From Otis tarda (lineage: Eukaryota > Chordata > Aves > Otidiformes > Otididae): DNA of 64,000 nucleotides. The notes under the pieces are model-generated. The model was given only the letters and a program-made list of their open reading frames with translations, was not told the origin of the DNA and made no database searches. Positions 1 through 12,849 of this stretch are shown piece by piece; the stretch's first letter is position 1, and every line of letters begins with the position of its first letter. The stretch spans positions 18,166,501 to 18,230,500 of the forward strand of contig CM048553.1 in assembly GCA_026413225.1 (NCBI GenBank), given 5' to 3'. Position numbers and translations under genes: made by a program.

Positions 1-3000
1 ACAAAGAAATCCATCTTCTTAATGACGGCAGTCACTTTCACATTTAATGGCCTCCCTGCATGGGTACCAGGGTGTCAGGTAAATCCTTCTCCTCTTCTAG
101 GTCAATGGAGCTCTGCATTATTGATGTTTGATGTCTACCGCAGCTTTCTGTCCCTCCCCCTGTGAAATTTAGGTTTGTATTATGCAGTCAAACCTGCCAC
201 TCACTGGAGGTCTGATTCTTGTGAGAACAACCAGATCGCAACTGTGTGATGTAGAAAACAACTACCCACTCCAGAAACATTCTCCTTTTCACAGAGAAAA
301 CCTGATCAAGTTCAGAACACCACAAGGGTATCAGGGAAATCCTGCAATCCTTACAACAGATGGGAGTTTTACTGCCGACTGCTACAATGCTGGGATTTTA
401 TCTGGCAGCTGGACTGCAGAATCCCTTCCCATAGCCAGGGTGCCACAACTCAGAATATTTAATTTCTCATGTAAAAGACAGGCTTAGCTTGGTACCTCCT
501 TTTCCTCCTTCTAAATTGAAACTCTTGTAGTAAAAAAAAAAAAAAAACCACACTCATATTCCATGTCATAAACCAGCAATTGATCTATAGGTTTAAAATA
601 TCCAGCCTACTTAAGGGCTGCACCTTCACTCTTTCTGTGCAAATGTAAGTCGCCCTTGGCTGCAGGAAAGTCAAAGATTTGCATTTGTAGGAAATGAATT
701 TCCAGGCACCTCTTCTCTGGCCCTCTAACTTGAATCCCAGTCTGAAGCAAGGGAGTCTTTTCTGAGGTCTTGAAGAGGCACTTACCTTTCTCCATGAGCT
801 ATATGAGGAACCTGGGTGTTTAGGTAGTTAAAGTTAAAAAAGCGGGAATTATCACATTGGAGTGGTCGAACCACACTGCTGTTTGGTACTTAGTTGTTTT
901 ACCCTCAAAACACTGCTTGTAGGCAGGAGACTTTTGGAAACCATTACATGTAAGGTTGGGATAGGACATCTTGTTCCAAATGAATGACCCTGTGGTCTCT
1001 CCAGCCACCCAGAAGCAGAGATGGCATTGTGCTGGTTCCTTGGCTGCTTCAGAGCACTGTGAGAGTGGGAAGACTTCCCCACAAAAGGCAACTGCTGGAC
1101 TCCGTAGCACATGGTAGGCACCTCAGCCAACTGAAGAGACTATCAAGCCCCAGTGCGATGTGAAAAACAGGCCAGCTCTAAAATGAAGACACTTGCTAGA
1201 GCCAAAAGGCCAGCACATCACACCTTTCATTTCCCTCTGCACCCAAGTGCTGCAAACACACTCACATGGCAATTGCTCTCATTTGTCTCAGTGCAGAGTT
1301 TAAAAGCACTTTATGATCTGCAGCTGAGGACTCTTTTCTTCCCTGTTAAATGAGTGTTCTCAGCATAATGGGATATTGCAATGGTTTTTATGCGATATGA
1401 GCTTTTCCTCCTTCGACTCCTTCGGCCAAATTCTTGAAAACATTCTCAGTGGAAGACACCTGCAGAAAATCAGCCATCTTCCCCCACCTGCACTTTTCCT
1501 CATTTAGTAGAAAAAAAATTACAGTGAGTTGAAAACACATTAACAAGCCAGCAGTACCCCTGGGAGCATCTGCTGCCCTCCGAGCCACCCTGTCTCCTGC
1601 TAGTGGTTGTGTCTGCGCTGTGCATTTCAGCTTTTACCTCTGATCTCTGTCTGATAAGAAGTTTTGACATTAACCAACAGCATTTGGTTAGTTTTCTCTC
1701 ATTTCCTTTCAGCCTCGAAGAGCTGGGTCCAGCACCCAGTGGTCAGAGTGGAAGGAAGGCTGCAAGGTCACACGATGCTCCACTGGTTCACAAAATCCAC
1801 CATTTTGTGTGGGCTGGCTGCCTCTGCCTCTGTGGATACGCCTTCAAGGTAACTGTCGCGAGGCACGAGAAATAGATTTATGGCTTGATGAGACTGAAAT
1901 GAGTAAATTTACACAGATGGTAGCTCTGCTTTGGTGGACATTTTTATTGAAGCCTCCCATTTCCAGACTGAGGGTGTGCAGGAGGAAAAGCCACATCCGT
2001 CGCAGAGTAGTCTAGACTCATCTCTTGTTACTGTGCAGTGGCTGGTGGGTGGTCAGGTTTAAACTGCTTCTTCTCCCCACACCTTTGCCTTAACCTCACT
2101 GACCTATCACCAGCAAAATGATACAGAAAGAGCGAGCTGACTCACTTTCCTGTAACTAATGCACAAATGACAACCTGTGGTCCTGTCAGCAGGCAGTGCA
2201 AGGCCACCTCAGTCCCCAGCTACCTCATGGCCAGCTGTGATGGACTCTTTCCCAAGGGCTTGGCAAGTGTGTGGAATGAAGGAGAAAATCCTCCAGAAAT
2301 GAAGTGAGGTTTATGGGGAGAAAAGGGCCAGGTGGGCTCTAAATACAACTTGGATCAAAACAACTTTGATTGATCACCTAGTTATGCTGGACAGAAGTGT
2401 AGTTACAATCTGAACATGTTTGAGATACATACTTTCTGCATTTTTAAGCTGAAGACACGATATTAATTTTAAAATAACAGTTTTTGCTGAAACCTCACAT
2501 GTATTAAAACATCATCAGGTTTAAGAGGCTAAATAATCCAACAAGAAAGCACAATGATAGTTTTAACATAATTTGATTGTCCAGCAATTAAATTGTGGAG
2601 GGATACATGTAGTTTTTGTTTCCACAATAAAAATTCATTTCAGGTCAACTTGAATAGATTTTTAAAGAAAAATATCTTTCTTACAATTGAACTGAAAAAT
2701 CCATTATTCCTCTTCCAAGTCTCTTCATTCTTATTTCTTAATTTTTCCATCTTTGTTTTTTAAGGTAAATATGCATTCTTAGTTGGACTGCCAGAGTACA
2801 GTAGCTGTTACTCAGTTTCTGGTGCCTATTTTAATTCCCTCAATATTTGCCTCCAAAAATATGTGCAGGTCAGGAATGAGCTTCTTTTTATCCTGTAGAT
2901 CTTTGCAATGGTTTAGCAACAGCTTACCTGACTAGAAAGCAGATGAACACCCATCGCTGGCCACTGCCTGCCATGAGGCGTGAGGACCCGGCAGGGTGAT

Positions 3001-3314
3001 GCAAGGATGGGCAATCAGCTGCTTCCTCCCACTCCAGCTGACCCTAAAGGCACCCCCCTGCTTGGGTACCCCATCACTGGGAGGGGAAGAGCAAGCAACG
3101 AGTGCTGCTCCGGGGAAGGCTCCCTGAGAAATGCCTATGTCAAAGAGCTGCTTTGCAGCAGCAGGGACAATCCAAGTTTCCATTTGGCATTTGCCTGTCA
3201 GACCCTGCCTAGCCCCTGGGCTCAACCAGTTTGTCAGGTGTCATAAATGGCATTGAAACAGACAGACATTAGGTCAGACAGCCAAGATGTCCTGTAAATT
3301 TTGTGGCTCGTTGT
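1..3314. other. Intergenic sequence, no gene seen
   Basis: This stretch lies downstream of the GAD2 3' end. The open frames here are short (about 100 codons or fewer), have no recognisable domain or splice framing, and have ordinary intergenic composition. I saw no interspersed repeat that I could name before the LTR at 3315. A gene with very small exons could be missed. Confidence 0.6.
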
Positions 3315-3868
3315 TGTGGTTTAGCCCCAGTCACCACACAGTTTCTCACTCACCCTCCTCCTCCCCAGTGGGATGGGGGAGAGAGCTGGGAGGAAAGGAG
3401 AACTTGTGGATTGAGATGAAGACAGTTTACTAGAATAGCAAAGGAAAATTACAATAATGACAAAATATAAGGATACTAACATATACAAAATGAACAATGC
3501 GTGATTTCTCACCACCCGATGTCCCAGTGGCCGATACAGCCCGTCCTGAGCAGCGATCATGGAAAAGAAACTGAGCAGCAACCAAAGGAGCGAGGGGGAG
3601 TCATGACCCCCACCCTGGCGAACCTCCCCTTGTATACTGAGCATGACATTTATGGGATGGAATACTCTTTTTGGCCAGTTTGGATCAATTATTCTGACTA
3701 TATCCCTCCCAGCTTCCTGCATCTGCACATTAGCAAGACTTAGAAAGCTGGACAGTGACCTTGGTCTCATCAACAACAGGGTCTTTATCAGCATTCTTCA
3801 CATCTGAAATCCAAAACACACTGGCTACTGAGAGGAAAATTACCTCCATTTCTGCCGAAACCAGGACA
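3315..3868 (-). mobile_element. Solo LTR of an avian endogenous retrovirus (family A, copy 1)
   Basis: On the minus strand the element starts TGTCCTGG at 3868 and ends near 3315 with a CCACAA-type terminus. It is about 550 bp long, with a TATA-like stretch near 3632 and the pyrimidine- and purine-rich 3' part typical of an LTR family abundant in neoavian genomes (it resembles TguLTR5-type LTRs from memory). A second copy in the same orientation lies at 60989-61583. No gag, pol or env sequence adjoins it, so it is a solo LTR fossil. It looks moderately old and degraded. The open frame across it is not a gene. Confidence 0.8.
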
Positions 3869-5039
3869 CTCATGAACTCAGCCCAAGTCCATTTGCAGTC
3901 AGTGGAAATTTTGCTATGGACTCAGGCAGGGGCCAGATCAAACTCAGCTTGTGTGGGTGCAGAGGAGCGGGATTTACAGCTACCTTTCTCCAACACATAT
4001 CTGTCAGTAACTAAGGCTACAGGGATATTTTATCACCTATTCACCACTGCACTGGGTTAATTTTCAAGGCGAGTCAGGGTGAGAGAGCATCCAAGATCAC
4101 CCAGCTGGAAAGATGAATTAAAGAGGAGTCACCACCAGCTAGATCTGGTTTCTGTATTTTATCTGGGCCTAGACCAGGACTGTCCTGCCATGCTCGTCTG
4201 TCCCTCTTCTCCAGCCCCAAGGCAAATCGCAGCCCCTGTCCAGCCACCTTGCTCCTACACCCGTCCCTCCCTTTTCCTTCCCTGTGCCCTGAAGGCACAG
4301 CCCAGCGTAGGAGAGCTGGCAGCTCCATGCCCTGTTTTGTCTACCTAAAATCTTGTAATACCTATCTGAACAAATGATTAATGTGTCAGCATGGTGAGAA
4401 AACGAGCTGGCAATTTTGAAATGGACCCAGAAGACTGAGTTTGTTTCCCCAGTCCTAATTTTAAGTGGTCAAGATGAGCACCCAGGCCGTTCCTCCAGCA
4501 GACCTGGTGGGAGCAAATCCAAACTCACTCCCTACTCTCTCTCTTCTTGCTTTTACTTAATTACCTTCAAAATTCAGTCGCAAGTGTAACCTGAGTTTCT
4601 TGTTCTGACCTCTCTCACAGCACTTAGATTTGAGAATATTTTTTTAGGAATTTTCTGCTGTGTTTTGCAACAGTTAATGATTTAGGAGGAGACAACTAAC
4701 TGTATGGTTAGCATAGGGTAGCAGTAGTCCCAGGAGCTGGCAGTTCAGAAGGTCACTGCCTTTGCCAAGGAAGGATCATCAGTACAGTTCTTTACATCTG
4801 TTACGACATTTATTGCCTGAGGTCTCTATAGCTCTCTTGCTACACTGGATTTCCTAGAAGTTAACTTCACATTGATCCACAGCACTGACATGGTCTTGAA
4901 AAGTGTAATTGAAAGGAGTTACAGGCAGTCACAGATTAACCCAGGGCTGCTGCCTTGAGTCACAGAAAAATACAGCAGGATTTAATAAAAACAGAATACA
5001 GGACTTCAGGAGGATACCAGGTCCATCTCTCTACTCAAA
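3869..5039. other. Intergenic sequence, nothing recognised
   Basis: I see no coding exon, RNA gene or named repeat here. The short open frames around 4074-4348 overlap on both strands and look like chance. Confidence 0.55.
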
Positions 5040-5990
5040 GCAGGATCAGTTGTTCCTCACTTAACATCCGTCCACCCTGTTTCTAAGACATCCAGCATCC
5101 CCTGTTCTCCCAAGGTAAACTCTTCTGAGGCTTTATTACCTTTACCACTGGAAAACTATTTCTAATATTGAATTTAATCTCTTCTGCTGGAGTTTGAACA
5201 CATTATTTCTTGTGAGCTTTCATGACCACAGAGAAAAAAAAAATCCCTCTCTATAGCAAGCTTCTAGATATTAGAGGACTTTCATAATACTTTTTGACAT
5301 GTATTTTAGGCAGACAGTTCAACTTTCAGTATTTCCTTGAAGACTGTATGTGCTAGTGCTTATTGTTGCTGCTGTGTTAATGTCTTCCTGGAAGTGTGAT
5401 GCCTAAAACTGAATATTACATCCCCATTGAAGCTGTACCAGTCATCACTGGTGACCAGATCAGAAGGATGACTGGATGACTCAGTCTGTGGTGCAAGCCA
5501 TTCTCCCACTCATATATTCCAGAACGACTACATCCTTTTTTTTTTTCTCTGATAGGACATTGTTCACTGATAATTTAATCCCTTTTTTGAAAGGCTGCCA
5601 CATAACCCACCCCCCCAATCCGTGACTGTGATTAGTCCTGCTTGAAGTGACACTCTTCAGTTGCCTTTTCTGAGCTTTAACCTGGTTTTTTTTCAGATTA
5701 TTTTCCCAGGTGTCAAGACTGATTTTAATTCAGTTGTCGCCCTTCCCCTGTTCTTCCCAGACTTCTGCCCCTCCTTGCACCATACTATCTAGGCACTTTA
5801 TAGGCGTAGTGTGTATTTCACTGTCCAAGTCATTAGTGAGAAGCTGAACAAAATCAGGTCTGGGACAGGCTCCTGCAGAGCCACATGCTGTGTGACCTAC
5901 AGAAAACTCTCTGGGCACATTTATTAACCATTTTTGTACCAACCCCATCATAGCTTCATCCAGACCACATGTCAGTAGAATGGATTAAGA
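5040..5990 (-). mobile_element. Ancient CR1/L3-like LINE fragment
   Basis: Read on the minus strand, the block follows the order of a CR1/L3 reverse transcriptase and 3' part. The first part, near 5985-5850, corresponds to the stretch before and including the SGVPQG-VLGP motif. Next is a clear NDLDSEI-like stretch at about 5830-5810, matching the FINDLD region of these enzymes. Then come the region around 5460-5400, resembling the PQLEYCVQFW/GATF segment, and the final part near 5180, resembling the NFRKNF-type end. Many indels and stops break it. It looks far older than the CR1 copy at 62212. The family is assigned from remembered consensus patterns, not from an alignment. Confidence 0.7.
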
Positions 5991-7364
5991 GCATTTCTTG
6001 CCCTTATAAGCACCAATGAGCACTTTATTGGAGTGTACTGGTGTGGATTCAAGTCTCATTAGACAAAATTAGAGTTTGTACATGAGGTCCTTCTCATGGT
6101 ATTGTTTTTGAAGGTCCCAGTCACCAAACCACCGAATGAAAGGGGAGACCTCCCCCTCTGTGAGTCTTTCTTGGTCTTCAGCCTATTTTGTCTGCTGTTT
6201 TGCTCTTCCTGTGGCAATCTTTCATGGGAATCAACTTTGAGTTAGCTCAAATTCAATGACTATGTAGTGAAAGAGTGAAGGATGATGGACAACAACAACA
6301 GCCAACAGCTTGTGCATGGTGCTGGGCATTGAAACTAGGGACATGTGGCCAGAAACGAGGATCCACCTTTAGTTTTCTAAATTTCTGTTTACTGAACTAC
6401 TGTGTACCGTAAGGACCTCGAGGTAGGGTTATATGAACTGAAGCAGTAACTGAGGTCTTTGCCTCCTCACTGGAACGTAGTGTGGAAGGTAGCTAAGAAC
6501 ACAGTTTTTTCCATTCTATTATTTTGTGGCACTGAGATAAATCCTGGAGCCAATGACTGGATACATTGATCTTCCTACAGAAGGGGTGAAGGACAACAAA
6601 GAAACAAAGTGATAGAGTCCTTGCTGAGTGGAGGAGTATGGGTGCTGTAATTGCTTGGGCCAGACCCCGGCTCACACTGTGCATGAGCACCCTGAGACAG
6701 GGTGGGTTTTCTCAGGGGTGAGAAGTGCTTGAGTATCATTAGTTCCCTCTTCCAAGAGCAAGGGGATCAGGGAGCATCTTTGTTGGGTTAGAAGGCGGGA
6801 AAGCACAGAGAAGAGATCGATCTATTTATAACATCGCTGCAAAATGGTGTTTCTTCTGCTCTGCTCTAAACGTTTGTTCATGTGACAGGTAATGGAGCAC
6901 AGCTGTTTGCCAGCTGCTTTTGAGGACCCTCTTGAGCAAAGCAGTCTCGCAGGAGATGTGCTATCAGTGAGGGCCCTGCAGAGAGGACATTGCCACCCAT
7001 GAGGACAAGTCATTCCCCATTTTGGAGGATCTCCTTCCTATCAGCCCCAAGACAGCCAGAGATAGAATGAAATTACTCATCATCTTACTGTAGTGCCTTA
7101 TCAGATACACTTGAACAAAGATATCCTGGTATATCCTAACCTCTGCTATGAGGTCTTTGTCTGGAGAAGGAGAGTGCTTAGATTCATGTAGTGCATTGGT
7201 CCTGTCACTATGTCTGTTGTACACCCAAAAGACACTCTGGGCTGGCTGGCTGGGCTCACTTGTATCCACCCTGCTGAAGGCCAGCATGTTGCCCACATCC
7301 ACACTGCATAGCACTTTGACAAGGTCTCTTTGGGGTACCACAGGGTAGTCCTGGTGCATAGTTA
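5991..7364. other. Intergenic sequence, nothing recognised
   Basis: I find no exon, RNA gene or clear repeat. The 150-codon minus-strand frame at 6964-7416 runs into the CR1 end at 7365 and shows no domain. Confidence 0.5.
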
Positions 7365-7506
7365 TTACTTTTTCAACATTCCTTGAAAGACATGTAAATG
7401 TGGCACTTAAGGACATGGTTTAGTGGTGAACTTCACAGTGTTAGATTTACGGTTGGACTCAGTGATCTTAAACATCTTTTCCAACCAAAATGATTTTATG
7501 AGTTTT
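7365..7506 (+). mobile_element. CR1 LINE 3' end, 5'-truncated
   Basis: The sequence carries the characteristic avian CR1 3' tail in order: a GTGGCACTTAAGGACATGG block near 7398, a GGTTGGACTCAGTGATCTTA block near 7451, then TTTTCCAACC followed by an AATGATTTTATGA end. Intact CR1 copies end in short ATTCTATGAT-type repeats, which this end resembles. Only about 140 bp remain, as is usual for 5'-truncated CR1 insertions. Substitutions from the consensus suggest an old copy. Confidence 0.85.
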
Positions 7507-10500
7507 GAGAGGGCTTTGTTATAGCCTGCAGAATGATGTCCTTATGCATGACTCTAGGCTATTTTTTGTGTACTCAAGAGAGTGTAGGAGTGTTTTTGAA
7601 ATTGCAACGTCCCCCGTGATGCAGAAGTCAAACTTGGTGCAGTCTCCATCTATGCTGTCTGCTTGGATTAGACTCTGTGGTGACCTATCCTGTCAAATGT
7701 GCCAGTTTCCCATAGAAAAGGATTAGTTGGTTCACTCTAAAAACAAGCCTGGGAGCAAGCCAGGCTGCCTACAATGTGGACAAAGAGTCACAGACTTTCT
7801 GTGTGTGAAATATGAAGGCCAGTGATCAATAGCTACAATTTATTACAGATTTCTACCAGAGCTACGGGAAGAAAATTGCTTTCTATAATACATCAGTAAT
7901 TTCAGCTGCATTGCAACTGAGGCATCTACAATCAGATCCAATCACTGAAAGTTTTTTTGAGTTTGATTATTTTTATCTCTTTTTTTTTTCATAATGACTG
8001 CAGCTGAACTAGCTGAAGAAAAGGAGAAAAGTGATTGCAAATTGTCATCTGTGGAAGTCTATCACAGTGGTAAATAAAAAGCAGACTGTTTCAGAAGCAG
8101 TGGCAAAGTAGTGAAATAATCTGTGCACACCTCTTGGGTTGCCAGTCTCATATCAACAATACATGCTTTGCTTGGAGATTTTCCTGCAGCACTAGCTCAG
8201 AAAACATGACACTGTGAATTAAGAGAAATGCCAAAGGGAGAAATGAATCAATGCAAATTGAATCATATTACGCACAAACAAGACACTGAGTAAAGTGTGT
8301 GCATCAGCTGACATATTGTGTATTGTACGTATTTTGTATTTCACTTTAATGTGATAATTTCTTTCAACTGCTGACATCTACTGAAATTTTAGTAAATGTG
8401 AGATATAAGTAGATAGATCTGTGTTCGGTTAAGCATAGAAAACACCTCTTTTTATTGAAGGTAAAAGGACAGAGTGAGATATGGAGGCACTTGCACTATT
8501 TCATAACGTTTCATAACGCCATTTATTATTTGCCTGTTGGATACTAATTCCCGAGGCAAATGGGTCTGTAGACTGCAAACAGGAAATTATTATATTTTTA
8601 TCCAAAGTTATCACAGAAAATAACCCAACAGTAATCTTCCAGTCTAAAAATTTCTATTGAAGTGTCTATTCAGAACTGTCACTAATCTCACTGAGCAGTA
8701 AGCGCTTACTTAAAGCACTCTGTATTTTATGAATATCATCCTCACCAATTCTCATTAGTATCACAATTAATACAGCTTAATTCTCAATCTCCCAAATTTA
8801 ATATAAACAGGTTTGTCTGGAGCAGCTGCCCAAACTGTTGGTGCAAGAGCCGTAACAATAGACTAAGGGATAGGAAAGGTATGTGGAAATAAATCTGTTA
8901 CAGATCATTCATAACTTGTCTAGATCTGTTCTGCTCCCAGGTGGAACCTCACTGTCTCCTTTTCACACCCACTGTGCAGAGGTGTTTCTTTGTGTCCCCG
9001 TTTCTTTGAGATTTCTGCAGCCAGGAGAATGCTGGTGGAAGTAATGCATCTGGCAACCGGTGAAAGAAAACAGAGCAGCTCTGAATTCCAAATTCAATTC
9101 TGTGTCCCAAAGTCAAGTTCATTGAAAGATGAATCCAAACAGAGAATTGCCTAAAAGCTTCATATTTTATTTTCACAGTCTCTTTTGATCAGAAGGGAAC
9201 TTTGATAAAAGGTTAAAATCATCATGTGAGACAAAGACCTGGGACAAGCTCTGTGTACCAAGTCTCTTCCATGCTTTCAGATCTCGAGCTGACAATGTTG
9301 GAGCTTTTACTGCTACAAGGCTTGGACTTCAACTGGTTGCCAATGTAATACGAACTGCCATGGTTCGTCTGAACGGGGAAATTAGCTGGATTAGCTTTAG
9401 CAGAGTAAGCTGTTTGGCAGGGACTCTTGTGGAGTCACTTCCCATGGTGGGCATTGCCTCTCAGCACAGGAGCACCTGGGGAGCTGTGTGCAGTCCTCAA
9501 CCACACGGCCTCATCGCTCTTTATAGACTATCTTTAAAAAGCTGCGGTCTGCAGATAGCTATTTTACCACAAGCCATTTCCTTTTAGTTTCTCAAAGCAG
9601 CAAAAGCATGTTTACATCAAGTTCCAAACATCTGTTCTTTCTTCCAGAACTGCTTTCATGGATGGGTAGGAAAATAGAAGTCCATCATGCAGGCAGCACA
9701 GAAGTGTAAGAAAATGGAAATTTACTGATACAAGATTATATAAAATAATAAAAGAATCTAGGGCAATGGGGCAAATTATGTCTACTGATTCTTCTACTCC
9801 CTGTCCTGCATGCTAGTTTAGTGCTTATTGTGCAGAGCATACCTTTTGGCTACTATGAAATTAAAATCTTGTATGATTGTAGTGCCCAGTGCAGGTCAGA
9901 TGACAGCAGTATGCTAGGCTCTGTTACTTGTAATGCAAAATTAAAGGTTTTAGAAAGAAAGGTTTCCTAGTTGTGTAATTTTCAAGCTCTTTTGAGCCAT
10001 GAACCTCTGAAATCTTTCTATGGAAGATGAGGACCAATTTAGAAATCTCACATACTACAGAGCAATACAGGAACTTATTCTTCCCAGTTATCAGTCACAG
10101 ACCTCTGGGAAATTACTCATAGGGGTTTACGGATCACAGGATGAAAGTGAGTAGTCTAGGGGACTGGGATTAAGCAATCTGAGTTCACATCATGGAAGTT
10201 AGGTATCTGAATGTCTTTGGGAGACTTGGCACCAGGCATCAGCTGGAGTGAGAATATGCACAGGAGCAGCTGTTGCTGAGGAGTGAGAGAACTGGGGGTT
10301 TCCATCCTTGCTTGACTTGTAACTTTTCTGTGCCCTGAGAAAATAACCATCGCTCATTGCTCTGTTCATGCAATGTGAATTTACAGAACAGATTTTTTAA
10401 TCTTTCTTTGTAGTGCAATAATTTCAGCAGCAACATACATAGGCTTTTTTTTTTCTAAAGCCATATGTATGGCTTTTCCTCTGACTGTAATCTCAGATCC

Positions 10501-12849
10501 AATTATCCAGTTTCTTGCTCCAAAGTACAGTGTAAAATCTATACACCTGCATCCTTCAGTGCTGTAATGACCAGTGCCATGACCTACATTCGTTCTGTCT
10601 TCTCAGTGAAGAGCAAAGTCAAGTCTGTAATTCTTCCAGCTGCAGCACTTGCCTTTCCTTTCATGGCTGAATGACTCTTTTAGTTAGGCTGGCCAGGTAG
10701 AAAGCTGATAGGTCAGACATTCTAAGTCTAAGACATTAAAGACAGAATCCCATGGCTTTCTACGGGGCTTGCTTTCTACCTAGAGTGATTTTCTACTTGG
10801 CAGTCAGCCTGGCTAAGGCAGGTAAAAGAGTAACATTTCCTTGAGCTCTGTCTTGCTTTGTTCCTTCCTTAGCCATGCTGGAACATGAGTTTAATACATC
10901 TAACTTGATATTTAAACTTGCTTTTCTTGGAGCTGTGGGCTGCAGGGTAGGTGAGGGCCTCTCTGGAGGCCATTTGCAGAGGAGCAAGCAGCATTCATGA
11001 TCAGCCAAAATCATTGAGACACAACCACCTCATCAGCCATGTCCTTGGGTGGTCCATCTTCTTTTGTCAGGCCAGCTAGGCCTTCTTCTGCCTCTCATTT
11101 CCCCCTCAGCCTCTTACATGCTCTGACCAACATGGCACCAGGGCCAACGATTTGCAAGAGGGGTAGGAGAGCCAACCACTCTGTTGTTTCTGCGTTAGTC
11201 CCCCCTAGTACCTATTATCCACTGAGTATCGAGACAAACATCACGTCAAGAAATGCCTTTTACATATTGTCTTGCTGTTCTGTATAGCTGTGGACTTCAA
11301 AAAACGTGTGGCAGTATTTCTGCCCCTCACCAAATAATGATAATCAACAACAACAGAAACACCATAGGGTTTATCTAATTTGAGATGTGACTTGCTTTGG
11401 TGCACACACAGCTCTTGGTCTGCAGTTCTGCTGGCACTGGATGGTGCCTGTAATAGCTGTTTCAGTAGCTGAATTTGTTTCCTAGCTCCTCATGGCACAT
11501 AGACATCATCAGTAAAATATTCTGCTGTATTTTATTGACAAAATGCAGTTTTGCACCCTGTCCATTTCCTCACACAGCATCCATTTAGGCAAGAATGGGT
11601 ATCTTCAGTAGTGGGAAGAGCGTGTCTCTGGATGAAATGATGCACCACAGAGTAAAACCCCAGAGGACAGTACATGCCGGCATGTCAAAGCTGCATGAGG
11701 CCATGTACAGGCACCATTAGGTTTGTTTGTTCAGCCATTCTCTGCTTCCAAAGAACCTGGTTTATCTAAGCTTTACTCCACTATATTGTATTAAACCCAA
11801 GTTTAAGAAGTGAACTACAAAACACTTTATCAAGAGCACTAAACATGATGAGTGGACTGTGGACATGAATCAACTGGGATGGCTCCAGGCAGGTTTTGAA
11901 GCCTCCCTGAGCTCTGTGGGGCTCTTCCTTGGCACTCAGCCTCCTTTCACACCAGACTGGCTCCAGGACGAGGTCACTCATTGATACTGTGCTTCTCATG
12001 GAATTAGCTTGGACCAGGACCACCTCATGCAAAAGGAAAGAACAGCCACTTCCTGGATTGAGGACCTCTGTCTCATTGTAGTGGATTTTTAATTGATTTG
12101 TAGGCTGCTTTTCAAAGTAACCTTAATTTCTTTAGGGGGAAAAAAAAAACCAACACCTTGTCCTGACACCTTCTCCATCCGTTTTCTTACAGAGCTCCTA
12201 GCTGCGCTCTATGCCTAAGTACTTGGCATAGACATTCATCTCAAATTCTGCCGTAGACTTAAAGAAATGGTACAGAAAGTCTTGTTTCAGGTGTAAGCTT
12301 TCTGACTGCTTCTGCTTTCACGGTATCATTTTGTTTTCTTTCTCTGCTGCTGGCATCAGACAGGGCAGCACTTCAGAGGGTGGAAGGAAAACAGAGCAGA
12401 CAGGTGGCAAATTTTGAAGGAATGAGGCCCTGGGCCAGGGAGACATGAGGATTAAAATCTTAATTTTTGTATCAGTTGTTTTGTCTTTTTTATTTCATGG
12501 CCCTTTCAAATTGATGCCATCATAGTCTGTGTTGTCCTGGAAAGTGCCCTGACTGCTTTCACTGCTGTGCTGGAGGCTGATGAGAGTCTATGGTTAATTT
12601 GGGGATAAGTGCTTGTGGAATAAGAAGACAAAACAAAACAAAATATTGTTAAGCCTGTCTGAGAGGAATAAAGCAACTAAATCCGTCTTGTAACGATAAG
12701 GTAAAGGAGTACCAGATGGCAGATTTACATTTGTGTGCTGGTGCCGAGTATCGCTTCATAAAGGGCCTGGTGATAGAATTGGGCTTTTTATGTCACAATA
12801 ATTAACAGAATGCATCCTGTCATGAAAAAAATCCAGCAGGAGACATAGA
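7507..12849. other. Intergenic sequence downstream of GAD2
   Basis: I saw no coding exon or named repeat in this 5.3-kb stretch. It contains scattered frames of 60-83 codons with no domain. A small tandem of TTTCATAACG lies near 8500. The last part, about 12480-12850, is AT-rich with little evident decay and could belong to a longer GAD2 3' UTR or to a regulatory element, which sequence reading alone cannot settle. Confidence 0.5.

Noticed and set aside
182-487. 101-codon plus-strand open frame at the left end
   Set aside because: No domain, no promoter or splice context, and ordinary composition. It may be chance.
3321-3794. 157-codon minus-strand open frame
   Set aside because: It lies inside the solo LTR at 3315-3868, and a similar partial frame occurs in the second copy near 61111-61353. 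It is repeat sequence, not a gene.
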